Assembly: GCA_029938505.1 (NCBI GenBank)
Contig: JAOZUV010000049.1
Coordinates: forward strand, 1 to 9,557
Reading direction: 5' to 3'
Length of the DNA: 9,557 bases
Source of the DNA: Bacteroidales bacterium
Lineage (GTDB): Bacteria > Bacteroidota > Bacteroidia > Bacteroidales > GCA-2711565
The position numbers and the translations under genes are program-made. A model generated the notes under the pieces. The model was not told the DNA's origin, made no database searches, and worked only from the letters and a program-made list of their open reading frames with translations. This document shows positions 6,926 through 9,557 of the stretch, one piece after another; position 1 is the stretch's first letter; each line of letters opens with the position of its first letter.

Positions 6926-9049
6926 ATGGAAAAAAATTATCGTCATTTAATTGCACTGGAACTAGGTCTTAAAGTCCAACAAGTTTCCAATACTCTTGAA
7001 TTATTAGCACAGGGTGCAACCATCCCTTTTATTGCTCGTTATCGAAAAGAGCGAACAGAGAGTTTGGATGAGGTGCAAATCGCCAATATCCGTGATCGAA
7101 ATACTCAGCTTGTCGAATTGGATAAACGAAAAATTGCCATTTTAGATTCGATTGAAGAACAAGGAAAGCTAACAGAGGATTTAAAAAGACAAATTGAGGC
7201 AGCCGAAACCATGGCTTTACTTGAAGATTTGTATTTACCCTTTAAACCAAAACGAAAAACCCGGGCAAGTATGGCCAAAGAAAAAGGTTTGGAGCCATTG
7301 GCAGATCTTATTTTTAGTCAAAAATTTGTTGATGTAGAGGGCGAAGCGAAAAAATATTTAAATGATGAGGTAGCGGAAGTTGAAGCGGCATTAGAAGGTG
7401 CAAGAGATATTATAGCCGAAAAGATTAACGAGGATTCGCAGGCTAGAAATCAAATTCGAAAACTGTATCAACGGGAAGCAATGCTTAGCTCAGTTATTGC
7501 TAAAGGAAAAGAAATTGATGGGCAAAAATACCTGACTTATTATGAGTGGGAAGAGAATTTAATGCAAGCACCTTCTCATCGAATATTAGCCATGTTTCGT
7601 GGCGAAAATGAGGGTTTCTTGAAATTAAAAATTGATGCAGGCGAAGATAAAGCGCTACGGATATTAAATCGATTATTTATTCATAATGAAAGTGAATCAG
7701 CTAATCAGGTAGAATTTGCTGCAAAAAATTCCTACAAACGTTTGTTGGCTCCATCTATGGAAACTGAGATTCGGAGTATGATTAAAGAGCAAGCCGATGA
7801 AGAGGCCATTCGTGTATTTGCTGAAAATTTGCGTCAATTATTATTAGCCTCACCACTTGGACAAAAACGCATTTTAGCTATTGATCCTGGTTTCCGTACG
7901 GGTTGTAAAGTGGTTTGTTTGGATGAGCAAGGAACTTTACTTCATAATGAAACTATTTATCCTCATCAGCCACAGCAAGAAACTAAACAGTCCATTAATA
8001 AAATCCAGAGTTTGGTAAATGCCTATAAAATTGAAGCAATTGCCATTGGCAATGGTACCGCCGGACGAGAGACTGAACGTATGGTAAAACATATTCGTTT
8101 CGATCGAAAAGTAACGGCTGTGATGGTTAACGAAAGTGGAGCGTCGGTTTATTCTGCTTCTGCGGTTGCACGTGAAGAATTTCCAGATTATGATGTGACT
8201 GTGAGGGGATCTGTTTCTATTGGGCGCCGATTGATGGATCCTTTGGCTGAGTTGGTGAAGATCGATCCAAAATCAATAGGAGTAGGGCAATATCAGCATG
8301 ATGTAAATCAAACAGCTTTGAATGATAAATTGGGTGAAGTAGTTGAGAGTTGCGTAAATTCAGTGGGTGTTGAATTGAATACGGCCAGCAAACAATTATT
8401 GTCCTATGTTTCGGGTTTGGGCTCGAGTTTGGCTCAAAACATTGTTAATTATCGTAAAGAAAATGGTCCTTTTGCTTCCCGTAAGGAATTAAAAAAAGTG
8501 GCTCGTTTTGGAGGTAAAGCTTTTGAGCAATCTGCCGGATTTTTAAGAATTAGAGATGCGAAAAACCTATTGGATTCGAGTGCTGTTCACCCTGAATCGT
8601 ATGATATTGTCAAGAAAATGGCTGCTAAGGCAGGATGCTCTATTGAGGAATTGATGGAAAATAAAGATGCTGTTGATGCTTTGAATTTACAAGATTTTGT
8701 GACCGATAATGTAGGACTTCCAACCTTGAAAGATATCGTGGATGAATTATCAAAACCAGGTTTGGATCCACGTCAAAAATTTGATTTCTTTGAATTTGCT
8801 GAGGGGGTAAATGATATTAAAGATTTGCATGAAGGTATGAAGCTTCCAGGCATAGTTACTAATATTACTGCTTTTGGGGCTTTTGTTGATATTGGTGTTC
8901 ATCAGGATGGATTGGTTCATATTAGTAAGCTCGCCGATCGATTTGTGAAAGATCCTAATGAAGTGGTGAAGTTGAATCAGAAAGTAGATGTTCGAATAAT
9001 GAGTGTGGATGTACCTCGAAAACGTATTCAATTATCAATGATAGATTAA
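6926..9049 (+). CDS. tex: Tex family S1 RNA-binding transcription accessory protein
   Basis: Tex is a cytoplasmic nucleic-acid-binding protein linked to transcription, related to eukaryotic Spt6. With the ATG at 6926 it has 707 residues. In order it shows the helical Tex N-terminal region (about 1-190; GATIPFIARYRKERT at 30-44, LEDLYLPFKPKRKTR at 99-113), the YqgF/RNase H-like domain opening with ILAIDPGFRTGCKV (316-329) and containing GNGTAGRETE (375-384), the conserved DPLAELVKIDPKSIGVGQYQ stretch (438-457), a helix-hairpin-helix region (about 483-542), and a C-terminal S1 domain (about 635-706, GIVTNITAFGAFVDIG). It ends right after S1, without the tail seen in longer proteobacterial Tex. 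A TTG at 6893 would add 11 residues but lies inside the -7 promoter element. No Shine-Dalgarno sequence is evident. It is probably monocistronic. Confidence 0.95.
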   Translation: MEKNYRHLIALELGLKVQQVSNTLELLAQGATIPFIARYRKERTESLDEVQIANIRDRNTQLVELDKRKIAILDSIEEQGKLTEDLKRQIEAAETMALLEDLYLPFKPKRKTRASMAKEKGLEPLADLIFSQKFVDVEGEAKKYLNDEVAEVEAALEGARDIIAEKINEDSQARNQIRKLYQREAMLSSVIAKGKEIDGQKYLTYYEWEENLMQAPSHRILAMFRGENEGFLKLKIDAGEDKALRILNRLFIHNESESANQVEFAAKNSYKRLLAPSMETEIRSMIKEQADEEAIRVFAENLRQLLLASPLGQKRILAIDPGFRTGCKVVCLDEQGTLLHNETIYPHQPQQETKQSINKIQSLVNAYKIEAIAIGNGTAGRETERMVKHIRFDRKVTAVMVNESGASVYSASAVAREEFPDYDVTVRGSVSIGRRLMDPLAELVKIDPKSIGVGQYQHDVNQTALNDKLGEVVESCVNSVGVELNTASKQLLSYVSGLGSSLAQNIVNYRKENGPFASRKELKKVARFGGKAFEQSAGFLRIRDAKNLLDSSAVHPESYDIVKKMAAKAGCSIEELMENKDAVDALNLQDFVTDNVGLPTLKDIVDELSKPGLDPRQKFDFFEFAEGVNDIKDLHEGMKLPGIVTNITAFGAFVDIGVHQDGLVHISKLADRFVKDPNEVVKLNQKVDVRIMSVDVPRKRIQLSMID

Positions 9050-9075
9050 TTGTTGTGCGGTTTTTATAAAGGGTG

Positions 9076-9134
9076 TCTCGACTACGCTCGACGACCTTTG
9101 ATAGAGGCTGAATGTACATTGAGCGGAATCGAAA
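9076..9134. repeat. REP-like imperfect inverted repeat after tex
   Basis: The left arm (9076-9093, containing CGACTACGCTCGACG) and right arm (9117-9134, containing TTGAGCGGAATCGAAA) are reverse complements at 13 of 18 positions around a 23-nt centre. They are more G/C-rich than the surroundings. TCGACTACGCTC / GAGCGGAgTCGAAA-like words are, from memory, dispersed intergenic repeats in many Bacteroidota genomes. It may act as a terminator-like or mRNA-stabilising hairpin, or be a degenerate MITE. No other copy occurs in this window. Confidence 0.55.
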
Positions 9135-9222
9135 TGAAATTGAAGCTTCTGCTCCGTCTTTAACATACCAGTCGTTTACAAACCGTGCAGCTTAAACAAA
9201 AATAAATTGTAATAAACAAATT

Positions 9223-9557
9223 ATGAAAACGGCGCAAGATTGGATTCAGGAATTAGACCTTCAGCAACATCCCGAAGGTGGCTATTATAAAGAAGTTTAT
9301 CGATCTGAAGAAGAGATAGTGGCTGAATTACTGCCCGGTGGTAGATCAGGTGTGCGTTCTGTAAGTACGGCTATTTATTTCTTATTAGAAGGAAATGATT
9401 TTTCCGCTTTTCATCGGATTAAATCAGATGAAATTTGGCATTTTTATGCAGGCAATTCACTTATAATTTATGCCATTGATGAGAAAGGATTGCTTAAAGA
9501 ATATCCTCTTAACTCAGAAATTCCAATGCAAATCATCCCTAAAAATAATTGGTTTGA
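9223..9557 (+). CDS. DUF985 / Cupin_5 family protein (3' truncated by window end)
   Basis: An open frame of 111 complete codons starts at the ATG at 9223 and runs off the window, so there is no stop in view. It matches the DUF985 (Cupin_5, YML079w-like) family: HPEGGYYKEVYRS (16-28), STAIYFLLEG (48-57) and FHRIKSDEIWHFYAGN (63-78). The family is a small cupin beta-barrel of about 150-170 residues, so roughly one third is missing. Biochemical function is not established for the family. The sequence before the ATG is A-rich without a Shine-Dalgarno sequence. The gene follows the tex-downstream repeat in the same orientation; GACCTTTG at 9093-9100 is a one-mismatch -7 element but is far from the start. 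Confidence 0.88.
   Translation, partial: MKTAQDWIQELDLQQHPEGGYYKEVYRSEEEIVAELLPGGRSGVRSVSTAIYFLLEGNDFSAFHRIKSDEIWHFYAGNSLIIYAIDEKGLLKEYPLNSEIPMQIIPKNNWF

Noticed and set aside
6909..6950. A 13-codon reading frame starting at ATG 6909, overlapping the tex start
   Set aside because: It follows a purine-rich AAAGAAGAAA and could be a leader peptide, but it is very short, has no recognisable content and is expected by chance in A/T-rich DNA.
8750..9031. Minus-strand 93-residue frame within tex
   Set aside because: It is antisense to the conserved S1 domain of Tex, with low-complexity composition and no plausible start context.
1..9557. Defence island, phage, CRISPR, transposon or biosynthetic cluster
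   Set aside because: All frames with family signatures are housekeeping or envelope-redox genes; PglZ here belongs to PorX, not to a BREX system, as shown by the tsaE neighbour and PorX-specific motifs.

Overview
The window looks like chromosomal DNA of a Bacteroidota (Bacteroidetes) species. The base composition is AT-rich. Ribosome-binding sites are mostly A-rich rather than strong Shine-Dalgarno sequences. Several gene starts are preceded by matches to the Bacteroidota -7 promoter element TAnnTTTG. A PorX-type PglZ protein next to tsaE and an alanine-dehydrogenase-like gene is, from memory, an arrangement typical of this phylum. The order or genus cannot be fixed from this sequence.

Layout. 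Positions 2-2319 (+) hold a compact probable operon: the 3' part of porX (type IX secretion regulator with a PglZ phosphatase-fold domain), tsaE (t6A tRNA modification ATPase) and an alanine dehydrogenase / transhydrogenase-alpha-like gene. After a 66-nt A/T-rich spacer with repeats and a possible promoter come aroB (TTG start) and aroA, 1 nt apart; these are two shikimate-pathway enzymes. A short spacer with a TAnnTTTG element leads to a stand-alone LutA/YkgE-type CCG-domain Fe-S protein (4749-5468). On the opposite strand a secreted DUF4369-like/thioredoxin (TlpA/ResA-type) protein (6790-5399) converges on it; the two coding ends overlap by 70 bp and share a perfect A/T palindrome. A divergent promoter region (6791-6925) separates this gene from tex (6926-9049), which encodes the S1-domain RNA-binding protein Tex. 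A 173-nt spacer with an inverted, REP-like repeat follows. The window ends inside a DUF985/Cupin_5 gene that begins at 9223.

The genes are mostly housekeeping: secretion control, tRNA modification, amino-acid and aromatic biosynthesis, envelope redox, and RNA/transcription maintenance. I found no phage, plasmid, CRISPR, defence or transposase genes and no clearly new multi-gene system. The most interesting points are the divergent active site of the alanine-dehydrogenase-like protein, the solitary LutA-type protein, two gene starts that should be moved because the longer TTG starts lie on -7 promoter elements, the convergent overlap with its A/T palindrome, and the inverted repeat after tex. 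All family assignments come from motif recognition by eye; no searches were run.
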